A stretch of 64,000 bases of DNA from Callaeas wilsoni (lineage: Eukaryota; Chordata; Aves; Passeriformes; Callaeidae). Shown here piece by piece: positions 46,901-59,639 of this stretch. The notes under the pieces are model-generated. The model was not told the origin of the DNA and did not search any database. It was given only the letters and a program-made list of their open reading frames with translations. The DNA lies in contig VWPU01011633.1 of the NCBI GenBank assembly GCA_013398955.1, forward strand, positions 464,501-528,500. Direction: 5' to 3'. The stretch's first letter is position 1; every line of letters starts with the position of its first letter. Position numbers and translations under genes: made by a program.

Positions 46901-49900
46901 TCCAGATACCTGGAAAGGTTAATCTGGAAGATCATGTACCTAATTCAGTTGCCATGCAAGTCAGTAGCAAACCCAATCATTCACCCCCTCGTCCCTGATA
47001 GATTGAGTGCATCTGCTTCCAGATGCACACAGGATCAGCAGGACTGGGATGGGTCCAAAGATGACGATCCCGGCCCTCGGCATGCTGCGTGCCACATCTG
47101 TCACCTACTGCCTTCAAATAAAGCAGGACATGTCTTTGCTGCTAGTGCATTGCCTATTGTTCGTGGTCATTTTAGTTTGGGCAAATTGCCTCCAAATTTC
47201 TTCTTACCCCACTATAGCTCTATAATATTTGGCCTACCATTTTGATCACCAAAATATGCACACTCTGCTCAACCAAATACGCTTGAGCTTTTTGGTTTTC
47301 CTTTATTTTGTTTTGTTTCTATTTTTTTTCAACAAGACAGAGAGATTCACTAGAGATTTAACAACAGTGGTACAGGCACTGTATCTATACCATAAGCAAA
47401 AGTAGAAACAACTAAAAAGCTTCTTGGACTTTGTAAAATGTCAATAAAAATAAGGTGGTTCTAAATAGTTGTCTAGTTATCAAATACCTCGCTTAAAACT
47501 ACTCTTTGTTGATGAACAGAATTATAGTTGAAGTCATAGCTGTTCAGCAACTCCTTTGTGTTTCATTTTTACATGGTTTTATGACTATTTCTATTTATGT
47601 TTCTTCTCTTTGGTAAGAGAAAGCATTCAACAGAAGGGAAAAAAGTATATATTTTGTTTACAAATACAAGTGCAAGAGATATAAAGATATAAAACAGATA
47701 TAGCCATGTACAAACTCTTTCTTAAGATTTGGCCTCTTCCATCTGCAAAACCTCACAGGAAAAGAAAGAAAACCTAATTTTGCTATATTTTCCAAAATAG
47801 TTACTTCATCTGCTAGTGAATTTATTATATTAAATTGTCTGGTTATTTATCTGTATTAATTGTTTAGTAAAGGAGCAGTAGTAAAAATAAGAAGTGGAAG
47901 AACCATATGCAATTGTGATGTCTAAAGAGGAAACACTATATTGGAAAATAATTAGCTATTCAAAAATGGTCATGTTAAACCTACTCTGTATAACAGACTA
48001 AAATATAAGCCATTTTAGGCAAATCCTCTTGCTCCTGTTAAGACACATTTTATATAGATATGATCTTAATATTAATCCTTTCCCTCTGGCTAACAGTGCT
48101 AGGTGTTATTCAGGTTAACATCACCCATTGCATTCATTTTAATTCTCTTTATAATGTCAAAAAATAAAATTGAAATGTACTCACAGTCACATTTGTAAAA
48201 GCTTTGGAAATCACGCAGCAAGATTTTTAGAGACATTTTCTCCCGTTAAGTTTCAACAACACACCAATTCCCTTCTAGTGGTTCCTTTCAGGGGATCAGC
48301 TGCATTAATTTAACTCCTCTACTGTGATTTGTAGTTAAAGAAGACAACACCTGGGGGCAAAAGGAGCTTGGTGACTGATTCTGCCTTTTGCTATCATTTG
48401 CTTGGTCTGAAGATAATGGTGGCAACACTGAAAATGCTAAGAAAAAAAAATGAGGAGTACTTCAGGTTTGCACGCTAAGAAACACACGACAGAGAGAAAG
48501 GAAGCGGCTGTTGAGGAAAAAAGCTGAGAAAATATGTCAGCTTTGAAAAAGCATCTTTTTTACCTAAATTTTTCCTGTTGGGCTCCTATTCCAGATGTTT
48601 GACTTATCCAAACAGCCAATCCAGCACTGCACTCTCATGGCTATCTATGTGAGAGCCCACCACAACTTTCAGTTCTCCACACTCCTGCACCACCTCATCT
48701 ACCCACCCACCAGCAGAAAAGACCATTCGGCTGATCGGTTTGCTGGTGCCAGAGGCCACCCTGCATGGGAAGCAGAAGGGATGAGACCTGCAGACCCTCT
48801 GCACCCTGGCACGTGCTGTGATTGAAATATGCCTGTCCAGAGGCGGGATCTGTGTGTGCAGGTGCACAACTCTATACATCCCTCCCTATACTGCCTTTTG
48901 CTGCCTTGTGCCCCAAGTGGCTCTGGGGAGCCCTGTCTCCATGGGAGAGACATCTCTCAAGAATAATGTGCACCTCACAACATAAGTAGCAAAGAATCAC
49001 CTCGGTCTTGTTTCCACAAAAAAATTCTTTTCTTTTTTTTTTTAATAATCTAGGCTTTCTAAACAGCAGGGAAGCAAAGGGCATTATTCAGCTCCTGCAC
49101 AGTAATGAAAAATATGTGGCTAAAGTACAATGTAATTAATACCTTAGTTGAAAAACAAAACACCTCAGCACACATTTAAGCATCATTAAAAAACCATATA
49201 AATCTGCAGATGATTTCAAAAGTGCCGAAGTTCCTCAGGATGGATTGCACTAGAAGTGTCAGGAGAGGGCTGGGAAATTCCTCGGCCAGTCTTCAAGGCC
49301 TGGGGGACACATTCCACTGCGGGGCTGCTCTGCTCACACGTGAGGCTGAGGAGGGAGGGATATGCCACATCCCAACAAGACGGGACTACATCGAAGACTG
49401 CCGGAACAGTCCCATGCATCCAGAAGCCCTTTGTATTTGCCTCTCCACTGCCTGCAGCTCCAGAAGAAGCTGAAAGAGGCATGTCATACACTCTGTGACT
49501 ACACGGATGTGGGTGCAAGCGTCATCATTTAACATCATGGCATGTAAAATAAATCACACCTACACAAAAATAAAAGGTAAACAAAGCAAAAAGGAATCTT
49601 TTAATAAAACATCAGGGCATCTGAGATACATCTCTGTGATCTAGAAGTTATGAGCCATTGCCTAATACAGCTTGTACCACTTGGTGGCAACACTTCCATG
49701 TTTGATTTATTGAACTTTTCTCATAATATTTCTTCCGATATTTAAAAGGACAAGTGTAAGCTCTGGTACGTGCAATTAATTACTGCAGAGACTAAAAATA
49801 AAAGGTTTGAGTGGCTTTGGTACTACTTTCTATCCAGGACTCATACTAAGTTCTTTTCAAGATCATGTTGTTTTATGTCCTGAGACATTTCTAATAGGAA

Positions 49901-50499
49901 AATTTCACATTCCTCAGACATCAGTGAGAAACCTTGGACAGCAATTTCATTTTAAATACTGGCAGAAGATAATTTCTTTCAATATGCAGCCAGAACCATG
50001 ACAGCAAGTGTTGACCAGCTGCTTGCAGAGCACCAGGTGCTCAGGAAAGACAAGTTAGATGCTACCACTGTGCAGGTTTTTCCATTGCAAGTATGTTTTA
50101 AGACTGCAGGTGAACAACTGAAGGGCATTCAAGCTGTAGTCTTGCATGGTGCACAACTACGCCATGGCTCACTCTTGCAGTTTAAGTTTGATCTGCAAGA
50201 CTCATTCTTCCAGCAAAGGTTACACAGCGTCCCCACCTGCTCAACTCTGTGCACCCTACTAAACCTGACAAGCAACGTCATTAATGTCAATAATTTCTAC
50301 ATTAAAGGATGTGCAAACTCACTGGCATTGGGCCCATATACGTGCAGTTTATGGAGCCCTGTTCTGCCACCTGTCTCTACACTAGCATGTCACTCTAAGG
50401 CTATCAAGGGCCAGGCAGGATAGCTTTGGGAAAAGCAGCCCAAAGTCCCTCAGTGGCCCAGGGGTGGTACTGAGAACAGGAATGCTCCTGGGTCTCTGT
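46901..50499. other. Intergenic, nothing identified
   Basis: An AT-rich part (47.2-48.5 kb) free of recognisable transposons is followed by mixed-composition sequence. A 141-codon + strand frame at 49998-50423 (begins MTASVDQLLAEHQVLRKD) has no known domain and no splice or promoter context. I leave it uncalled. Confidence 0.5.
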
Positions 50500-52135
50500 T
50501 CACAGTCATGAGCAGATTCTGGGTAGCAAAGCAGTCCACAGACAAGTGCAGGTGAGGCTCACGTGCTGCAATAGCCTGCAGGAGTGCTCAGCAGCCCAGA
50601 CCATGGTAGCCTCAGCAAAAACAGGAACAATGCACAAGGCTCTGTAATGACCAGGTGACAGGCCAGGATTTAGGAATGCTGAATGTCTGTAATCGTCACC
50701 AAACCAGGAGGCAGCAGCCAAGTGAATAGAGCACCCAGGATGTTGCTGGCCTCCCTGGGTCCTCTGCAGCATTTCAGCTTCCCTCCATGAGACTCGTAAC
50801 TACAAGCCCCCTAAGAGACATAGGATTTTAAAAGAGTTTTTAAAAGAATAGATTTTTCCACTCACATGGAGCGTTGCAGTCACAGTAGAAGGAGCTGTGG
50901 GTGCTGATGCAGCTGTGCTGGCAGCCATGCTCCTGCACACACAGGTCCACCCCAGCAAGACAGAACAGGCATTAGATCAGTCAGATACATGGGGACCCTG
51001 GCTCTGGCACGTGTCCTGTCACTGCAGTCATAGCCACCAGGACAACCCACACAGCCCCAGCCCTTCCAGCCCCAACACTCACCTGTTGATTTCCAGTGCA
51101 GACATGGGCACTTGTGCAGGGAAGGTTTCTGAACTGCCCCACCTTTCTAATTTCCCCAAGTGCTAAATCAACACTGGGTATTAATTGAAATTGTTGATAG
51201 CTTGAGCTGAGTAAGCATAAGCTTGAGCTCAGCTGGAACGTGCTGCAGGAGCCAGGTCTGAGTGTCTGTGCAGCCAGAAGCCTGTAGAGCCAATGGGAAC
51301 TGGGCAGCAGGGCAGGAAGGAAACAGGCAGAGCATTGGAGGCAAAGACATCAGGTGCAGGAACATATCAGGGTCCTGGGAAGCAATACCTTGTCAGCCTG
51401 GACTCCCCCAACCCAGAAAGCTGAGACTCACCATGGCACTAGTGCAGTCCCTGGCAAGGAAACACCACCCGGAAGAGGCTGGCAGCTGCCTTCTGCCCTT
51501 CAACAGATGCTGAGACAGGTAAGGTGTCACCAGACTGCAGCAATGCCGGGTCTCCAGCAAAGCCTGCCAGCATGGTGAGGGACAGACAGGTCCCAAACTG
51601 TACCAGCACCGTCATGCTGCAAAACAGCCTCCTGGCTCACAGCCAGACACTCCTGAGCAGCACCACGTGGCCAGGGATCTCTCAAACACAAACATGCAGT
51701 GGATGCCATGCATGTGTCTGCATAGGAGGTGACCCTTCTAGAGCCACATTTAAAAATATATACGTATCTGTGAAATATGTATATGGCTCTGGGATGTGTC
51801 ACCCAGCCCTATCACACCCAGGGAAACCAGCTCCACATGTCCTGCTCTTTAAGATTCCCATCACTGCTACCACAACATCCTGGCTCGGGCCAGAGCTACC
51901 AGGCACAGGTGAAAAAACACATGCTTGCAATGCTTGCAAAATTTTCCTTATATCACATCGGGAAAGGGGAGCAAGTGCAAAGGCCACCCATCCCAACACC
52001 TCCCCACTGGGGAGGTTGCTTCCCTGCTAGGCCACTCCTACCAAGGGCAGCCGCCCTGAGCATCCCTCTGAAGGTCATCTTCTAGCCCAGGTGAGAAGCA
52101 GGCACCCGACACTGGCAGCTCTCACACACTACAGA
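50500..52135. other. GC-richer intergenic block with coding-like patches
   Basis: Composition rises relative to the flanks and both strands carry 60-170 codon frames. On the minus strand a few patches look protein-like, for example LFRVVFPCQGL near 51.45 kb, followed by a gtgagt word. I could not join them into a gene or match a family, and they may belong to the same decayed unit as 52136-52500. Confidence 0.3.
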
Positions 52136-52500
52136 GCTTGTCCTGGAACTGTTTCCTAAGCTGCTTCATGCGCTCAAAGGATTCCGACAGGAAGACGTTC
52201 CTCCAGCAGCTGTGAGGCCATGGCGCACAGCGAATTCATCCCTGCCTGCTGGATGTCCATGGAGTATATCTTGACAGCAGCATTCCAGGATGGGTGGCCA
52301 CCACAATGACATGGTCATAGGGTCATCCATCACAAAGAAGACAGTGCAGGGGATCCTGTTGTGCAGGGGGTGCATGCCCTCCTGCATGGTGAAGGTCACG
52401 TTCAGGGTGTACTGCATGGCCAGTCCCCTCACAGTGCCCTGGTTGCTGGGACAGCCTCTAAATCAAAGGAGCGCATGCTGACAATCTGGAAGATATTGCT
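52136..52500 (-). pseudogene. Unidentified frameshifted coding-like fragment
   Basis: The minus strand reads VSMRSFDLEAVPATRAL to a stop. In another frame it continues LAMQYTLNVTFTMQEG and MHPLHNRIPCTVFFVMDDP. In a third it gives YDHVIVVATHPG, and after that other frames suggest SMDIQQAGMNSL and ASQLLEERL. Such a chain of sensible peptide pieces in changing frames is what a decayed gene or retrocopy looks like. I do not recognise the family, and at least two frameshifts and a stop exclude a working product. No poly-A tail or target duplication is evident, so retrocopy origin is unproven. Confidence 0.3.
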
Positions 52501-53559
52501 TTGGGCAACTCTCCTGTTCCCTCCACAGCTCCAGTCTCCCCTGGGTTTCGCTGCATTTTGCCAGTTTCTGCCTAAAACTGGGGCTTGCCTTCTTGCTTGG
52601 ATTATTTTAAGGGCAGAAAATGAGACAGTGTAAAGCACAACCAAGATCACACACATGGCAGGGATTGAGCCAAAAAGCCTCTTTGGACATACGGTGCTAC
52701 TACTTCCAGTGCAAACTAGAAGAGTGTTTAGCAAGTGAAATGTCAATTAACATATTTTGCTTGACTTGTGTGTACTTCAGTCTGGGATAATTTGGCCCTA
52801 ATGGTAAGCAAACACTTTGAATCCCCTTGAGATGATGCCCAGACCCAGGCTGTTTTCTCACCTGCTCCAAAGGTCTCCAAGACATACCCACTACTTTCTC
52901 CATTTGGTGCCTGCACTGTTTTTAAGCTGGGATTGATTTAAATCCCTCTGCCCTGGGAGGAAAGAGGCTGGTGTCCATGGGTTTGCTTTGTCCTTCTTCC
53001 CTAGGAGACCCATGCAGAAAGGGGGTTCCACCTCATGACTGTTAATTACTGCCCAGCTTCCCTAATGATTCTGTAGCTGCATTTAGCTCTTTGTAAAGTC
53101 ATTTATTAAATAATAGGGAGAATATTTACTGAACCCACATAGACTTTCTGGCCTGTGCACCAACAATTTAGCACTTTTAATGAGAAATACAAGCTTTGGA
53201 TTAATTTTTAAGCATTCCTTTGGTGTTCAGCAGCTGCTGGGGCTGGAGAGTATGGTGCTGTGCTTCCAGATGGCACCAAGATCTGGCAAGGGTGGTGCTT
53301 GGAGATATGCCTTCAAGGGAGGAGAAAAGAGCAAGAAGCAAGGCTTGGATTCAGCTTGAGAGAAGCTGGAGAGGAAGAAATCCATCTGAAGAACTTCTCA
53401 TAAAATATGGAAAAGCCTAAAATCAGGCTATTGCAAACTCCCAGGTAATAACCAAGAACAAGGCATTTATGGGCAGAGGAGAGCCTGCAGTCCCAGTGTC
53501 ACACTCTGCTGAGGGTCCTGCAGAGCCATCCCCATTCCACATGGCTCCTGCTTTTCTCA
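52501..53559. other. Intergenic, nothing identified
   Basis: No genes or repeat families recognised in this kilobase. Confidence 0.6.
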
Positions 53560-53703
53560 GATCACTGAATACTCTGAGTCTCTGAGTTGGAAGGGACCCA
53601 CAAGGATCATTGAGTCCAGCTCCTCCTGCCCATACAAAGATTGAACCCACAACCTTGGTGTTATTAGAACCACGCTCTGAACAACTGAGCTAATCTCAGG
53701 GCC
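53560..53703 (-). mobile_element. tRNA-Ile-derived SINE with CR1-X-like tail (TguSINE1-like)
   Basis: Read on the minus strand from 53703, the element begins with a tRNA-like head: ttagctcagttgttcagagc (an A-box-like word), then gtggttctaataacacc with ctaataa in the anticodon-loop position (anticodon AAT, isoleucine), then ttgtgggttcaatc (B box). A short spacer (ggaggagctgga) leads to ctcaatgatccttgtgggtc and ccttccaactcagag, the same tail as the CR1 copy at 46.2 kb. A tRNA-Ile head with a CR1-X tail is the structure of the songbird SINE TguSINE1. About 140 bases are retained and both promoter boxes are mutated. It is a SINE and not a tRNA gene. Confidence 0.85.
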
Positions 53704-55629
53704 ACCACAAAAAGCACTTTGTGAGCCTCTTCCTGAGGCAGCAAGGCCTAAGCTGTGCAACGCCTAGGATGCTATGGCAGATGCTGCATTTTCCAGGCCT
53801 GGGCAGGACTCTGCAGTCTGTATATCCTGAGAATGGGAGGCCACATGCTGACCCTACATCTGTAGCCCTGCATGGGTCCCAAAGGTGCTGAGGAGCCTCA
53901 GCCTTCCCCAGGGAGCCCTTAGAAAACCCATCATGGGATTGCTGCTGCAGAAGCACAGGTCTGGGTAATGAGACAGGTGATCTTCAGAGCTGGGGTGCTT
54001 TTGTCTATTCCTCAACTCTCAGGAGACAGAGCACAGATGTAATAGCACAGAAACCTTGAGATCAGCAGTGGACACAGCAAATTGAGACATTGAGTCTTAA
54101 GATGGCAGAGGAGAAGTCTCTTTTGTGCTGCTGCACACAGTGATGCTGGTCAGGGTGCTGGCATGGGTGCTCTGTCCAGTGAGGATGGCAGAGGGATCCA
54201 TCCCTTCAAAATGCCAAGCCAGCCTGGGGGAAGATATGCCACCTGCTGAGGCTGGGGACACCCCCATGTCCTCCAAAATGGCCTCGTCTACATCTTATGG
54301 TCATGATTTGCTGACAAGGGGAATGAAAGGAAGCTGAGATTCCAACAATTTTCATGCATTCCCTGGGCACATTTGCAGAGACTAAGCAAAGGAAATACAC
54401 TAACAATAAAGGGAAAATGTTTAGCTTATGATATTAACATGTTTACAGCAGCAACAATAGTATAGGTTTCAACCTTATATAAAATTTTGATGAACTGCCA
54501 GTTCTAAAAGTGAAAGAAAACTTTACAAGACCTACTTGGTATTTAATATTAATAATAAACACATCTAGGCTCAAGTACTGATATCCAAAGTGGTTGAATT
54601 TATGATCACATTAGTTAACTCGAGTTCTTTCAAATGTGTGAATTAATTACTCAACTGAGAATTACTTAAAATATACTTGGAAAGCAACACAGGTTTGCAA
54701 AGGGGAGAAAATGTTCAATGGATGTAGCAAACACTGACTCTCGGACACAGACACATGCTTTTTAATCAGAACATGAACTTGTGGAGAGAGGGGAGGTTTC
54801 TGCCTTTAAAATCATATGCCCCCAAAGGCTAACTTCTATACCCCACTGTATATTTCTTCATAATTTCCTTTTTTCCCCCCCAGTATTATTTCCATTAGTA
54901 GTGAATGATTGAAGATGACCTATAACTACACATTTCCTAGAAAATGGAGAACCCAACCAGCTTCATGGCTGTTCTGGACAGGAGGGGAAGTTGCTTCCTG
55001 CTATATCTTGAGTCTAGATACAAAGGGGCATCACACTCAGGATTGCAATTCCTGAATATGAGACAGTAAAAAGAGGATGAGAGGAATGCATAGCTTTAGG
55101 TTTGGACAACAAATAAACTTGCATGGACTATCTTACAGCAAGCAGGTTCAAAAGGAGATACCGATGCCTCGTTGCTGTGGAAAATGTGGGTTGAGCTCTT
55201 TGCTGCCCAAGAAGACAAGAGGTGCTGTTCAGCACAGAGCAGTGCCAGGCAGCAGGATCCTCCTGAGGTGTGTGATCATCAAGCCCAGCCTGCTGTGCAG
55301 TGCACGCCTGTGGTAACGGCAAGTGCATCATGACAGAAACAGAAGGACACTGAAGAACAACCACTCATGGCAGCATTGGGCTGAACTTCACTCCTAGGGG
55401 AGGGCAGCCTTGGTCTAGTCCTGCAACAGTGCATGGTAGTGGTCTCCATAACCTTTACTGGAACAGGACAACCTCATACCTCTTCCCTTCATAGGATGCC
55501 TTGACCATGTAGGCTCTAAAATAATGCTTACATTGCCATGACACAGAACATGTCATTTAGCCTGGTGGGTCTTTACTCATTGCTCCGAGAAAAAAAAAAT
55601 CACTTCTAGTTGCATCATTTCTGGAAGAC
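53704..55629. other. Intergenic, nothing identified
   Basis: Mixed-composition sequence without recognisable genes. An AT-rich portion at 54.4-54.7 kb contains forkhead-like (tgtttac) and TAAT words but nothing decisive. Confidence 0.6.
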
Positions 55630-55905
55630 ATTTCTGCAACCAAATCTCTGGTAAGGGCAGCTCCACATCTTCAGGCACTCCAGTGGTTCAGCATCCAGCC
55701 ATAAGAAAGCTTTTCCCAACAACTGACTCGTAACTTCCTTGCTACAATTTTATCCCATTATTTGTGTATTATGCATCACAGGTACGGAGAACAAACTACT
55801 TCCTTATTCTTTGCAGTAACATTTCCTGTATTTTAAGACCCTTATAATGCTTTTACTTCCTCCTTCACCTGTCTTCCCACTCTCCTCATCTCTGGAAGGA
55901 ACAGT
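55630..55905 (-). mobile_element. Old CR1/L3-like LINE 3' fragment
   Basis: The + strand reads ataagaaagcttttcccaac, gctacaattttatcccatta, ggagaacaaactacttcct and tattttaagacccttataat, then a cttcctcc word. This is the reverse complement of the segment before the 3' end of ancient CR1/L3 elements (tttttcctaat, tgcaatttaagcccatt, gagaacaa-ttattctccctc, cttgaaaactgttatcatgtc). Divergence is high, so the copy is ancient. Confidence 0.65.
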
Positions 55906-56294
55906 ACCAGATCTTTTAGCTTATAGGTTATATTTTGTAGGTCATACTTATTTTTTCCAGTGGACTGATAGTGGAACATTTTTTTCCACATATTTCTTGA
56001 AGACAGAAGCCACAATATCCAAGTTCACACAAATTTCCTCTTGAATCAATGAAAAGATATTTATTCCTTCAGAAATGTAACAACTTCAATGGGTTCAACA
56101 GAAAGGTCACACTCCTCCCTCACCACATGGACATGATGTGTAGCCTAATACTGAGGATCTTCTCCTGTGGGATAAATGAAGCCAGTCTGACTCTCCTTGA
56201 GTAAGCCTGGTGTCTGACCTTTGGCATTCTGCATCCATGCACTGACAGACAGGGATCAGAGAAGGGTAGAGGAGGCAATTGCTCTCCCTCCTGT

Positions 56295-56873
56295 TTTTTG
56301 TCTCAGTAGTGGCTTTGGCTGAGGTAGTTAATTTTCTTCACAGTGGCTGTTTTGGATCTGTGCTGAACACAGGGTTGATAATACAGAGATGGTTTTGTTA
56401 TTGCTGAGCAATGCTCATACAGAGTCTAGACTTTTTGTGCTTTTCGTACTGCCACAATGACAAGGGGGCTGAGGGTACATGGGAGATTGGGAAGAGACAT
56501 AGCCAGGACAGGTGACCCCAAGTGAGCAAAGGGATATTCCAGACCATATGACATCATGCTCAGTATATAAAGTGGCGGGGAAGAAGGAGGAAGAGGAGAG
56601 CATTTGGAGTGATGGTGTGTCTTCGCAAGTCACTGTTACACTTGATGGGGCCCTGCTCTCCTGGAGATGGCTCAACACCTGCCTGCCCACAGGGTGCAGT
56701 GACTTAATATTTTGCTTTGTTGTTGTGCACAGCTTTTGCTTTCCCTTTCCCCATGTTTATCTCAACCCACAAATTTTCAAGCTTTTACCCTTTTGATCTT
56801 CTCCACAGTCCAGCCGGTGGGGGAGTGAGCAGCTGTGTGGTACTTGTTTGCTGGCTGGGGTCAAACCACAGCA
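56295..56873 (+). mobile_element. Solo LTR of an avian ERVL-type endogenous retrovirus
   Basis: About 0.58 kb follows the known avian ERVL LTR order: gttaattttcttcacagtgg, ttggatctgtgctgaacaca, ttattgctgagcaatgct, aaagggatattccagacca, a TATA box, gatggggccctgctctcctg, ctcaacacctgcctgccca, tttatctcaacccacaaa and gctggctggggtcaaaccac, ending in ca. No gag, pol or env sequence flanks it, so it is a solo LTR left by recombination between two LTRs. The start is uncertain by about 10 bases, and I could not confirm a 5-base target duplication. Confidence 0.88.
56564..56570 (+). promoter_or_regulatory. TATA box within the solo LTR
   Basis: The word tatataa sits about 270 bases into the LTR, downstream of gacatcatgct, a CRE-like word. 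This is the U3 promoter position expected for the family. Whether it still drives transcription cannot be told from sequence. Confidence 0.5.
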
Positions 56874-59639
56874 TGCATGTGGGACTTCAGGGCTAGAAGA
56901 TTTATGTCCACTCAGCACTGTCAAGACTTAGGCAGCTCTTGACCAGCTAGCAGGAGATCTGTTGGTGCTCTAGGAACTCTGCTAAAATAAATGTAGGTGA
57001 CTGCGGTTGTAAGCAGGAGGCTGCGAAGCTCCAAATGTAGGTCTTTGGCATGCAGTGTAGCACTTGGGTACCCACAGCCACATGGTTATTAGTTTAAGAA
57101 GCTGAGCTGCTTAACTGATGGTGGCTCAGATTCCTCCATCTCCTTGGCCCTGGGAGAGACCCAAGCACTGCACTCGTACAATTGCACCCAGACCACAGCA
57201 GTGGCTTGGCTCTGTCATGTCCATTCATGCAGCGCCGGGAACTAAAAATAACCAATCTTTCCCAAATCAAGAAAAGATATTGCAGGTGAGAATGAAGAGA
57301 GCAGAAGCTAAGTAGAACGCAAAATAAAACATTTGAAGAAAGAGAAATCAAAACAACTTTCTGTATTGACACCTGTTTTTAAACTAAAGACATAATTATC
57401 CTGTAGCAAGCCTTGGCTACAGAGAAAAACATCTTGTTGGGAACTAATTAAAGAATTAGCCAGTGTTTAGCTTCTCATAGATAAAGGAGCATAAGCTTTG
57501 AAACAGAAGTGTTTGCAGTATGCTTTTGAAAACTCTCTGAAGACAGCCGAGCTTAAGTCTGTTAAGACTCTTCCTTTGACTATTAAATGTCTGTTCAGAT
57601 GCCTTTTCTTTTTCTTCCTTGATTTTTTTCTTCTTATAAAAGAAGTTGCTGGTACCTCTTAACAGCAGGCATTTTCTCCCTTACTTCGAGCATGTGATGG
57701 TGTGTGACCATGTATCACAGTCATGAACACAGGTCATCCACTGAACCACCATATAGGTGGGACAGGTGTCAAAGCCAGCATGAAATACAGTGTTCAGTAA
57801 ATTAAAAGCAACCCGCTGGTACTGCATGCCACATCAACCTCCCAAGATCACGTTCTAACCAGACCTTTCCCAGGCACAAGGTGGAACAGCACCGTGTCCC
57901 TGACAGACAATCTCTGGGTGCTGCAAGGGAATGCCAAGTCCCTTTTAGAAAGCTAATCAACTTCTTGGTTCAGCAAGAGGGGACAATGACAGTAACTATT
58001 GTCTCTCATCCACTTTAACATCCTCTGCCAGGGAAGCGATAACCCATCCTGAAGAGCAGGAGCGACCAGACTCTGCATGGGCTCCCACAGTGTGTGCTCA
58101 GAGCTGGCCACTCTTCCTGGGGATAACTTGGGCCTGGCTTCAGAAGCAACTTCTCTGCTCTGCTCCCTCTGCCCAGCAGCCTGATGGGAACTGTGAACTC
58201 ATGTAACCACAAGAAATTTTTCAGAGCTCTACTAGATTGGACTGCAGGGTCTTTCTTTCCATGCTGCTCACAAGTCCCACACACAGCAGGCTTTTAGGAG
58301 CCAGTTACGCTCTTGACTCCCCTCCTGTCAAATCAGTGTCCAGGGTGTTGGCCAAGATCAGGGATCACAAACTTCCTCCTCTCCAGCAGAAAGACTGTGG
58401 GTGCCCAGCAAAGGAGCACTGGGCATGCTGACACTGACTCTGCCACCACGTAAGAACTGCTGTTGACTGCAGTTGACTCAGTGTAGTTTATTTAGCATCT
58501 CCAGCTTTGTTTAAAATAAGCACACATGCAGATGAAATTATCCCCGCTTTCCACAAGACGGATAAAAAACTCTATCTATGCCTTGTGGAAGAGGATGGGA
58601 GTTTTAACCAACTCTCTGAAGTGGAATTACTCCATAGAGACAACATTATGTGGGAAAGGGGAATCAATTTTTACTAACCTCTCTTCCACTGTCACGTTAC
58701 TTCGCAATTTTCAGTGCAACCTCTGATATCAGATGCATTCTCAAGAGTCATGAGAATTGTCAGTGCAAATATATTTAGCCATATCCCTTTGGGTAGGTGG
58801 GGGAGGAAAGAAACCCCTAAATAGCTGTAAGATAACAATTACTGCAAACATATTTTCTTAGAGAAAGTTTAGTCAGAGTTCAAAGTCCTTGGCAGCTGGA
58901 TGGCCAACGGCCAGCTTCTTCTCAAGCTGTCCCTACAAACCTTTACTCTTCGAGAAGCATGCTCAGAAGAGAAACCCCTCTACTTTCCATAGGTCTTCTC
59001 CATATGCTCTAAGAACTCCTCAGTCTAAAAGAAATGCTTAAATAAATGGCAAATTATTTAGACATCTCTTCCCTCTTTAACAAAAAAACCCAAAAGTCAA
59101 ATCCAAGCCCTCCATGATAGAAACCATGTTTTAAATAGGAAAAGGGAAATTCTCACTATTCATAACATTGCAAAGGAATCAGAAAGTTCACAGCTCTACC
59201 AAAGGAGTGAAAATGCCCTGGCTTTCATTCAACTGCACTATTAGTGGGAGTGAGGAGAAGTCTCCCACACAGCCACAGGAGAAAACTGTGGGATTCAGAC
59301 TGGAAAAGTAGCAGGGGGAGGATGTGAACACTGTTAAAAATAAAACTTATCAGACAACAATTGAATCGTGAGAATGTTATCTGGTTCAACAGGAGCATGA
59401 AAACAAATAGGCATTTCAAGAAGAGGGTCACTAGCAAGGTAAATAACTTCAAAATAGCAGGAAGTGACCAAGGAAATGTGCCAAGCCGAGGGCAACAAAA
59501 AAAGGTCTCTCCAACAGCAGAAGACAGTTGTGGAGGTAGATTTCAGTGTCACTCTACGTGCAGCTGTGTGGCACTGCACCCACCCACTGCATCCCTAGCC
59601 ACAGTAAGACACAAGATTGAAGAGAATAGCACAGGACAA
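56874..59639. other. Intergenic between LTR and EGLN3 3' end
   Basis: No genes or repeat families recognised. This is the gap between the two convergent transcription units. Confidence 0.55.

Noticed and set aside
49998..50423. 141-codon + strand open frame
   Set aside because: It is protein-like in places but has no known family, no partner exon and no transcript signal, so I did not call it.
51524..52030. 168-codon + strand open frame
   Set aside because: It overlaps minus-strand coding-like patches in a GC-richer block, has no domain and is probably a shadow frame.
53640..53703. A tRNA-Ile gene on the minus strand
   Set aside because: The tRNA-like head has a degenerate acceptor stem and mutated boxes and runs directly into a CR1-type tail, so it is a SINE.
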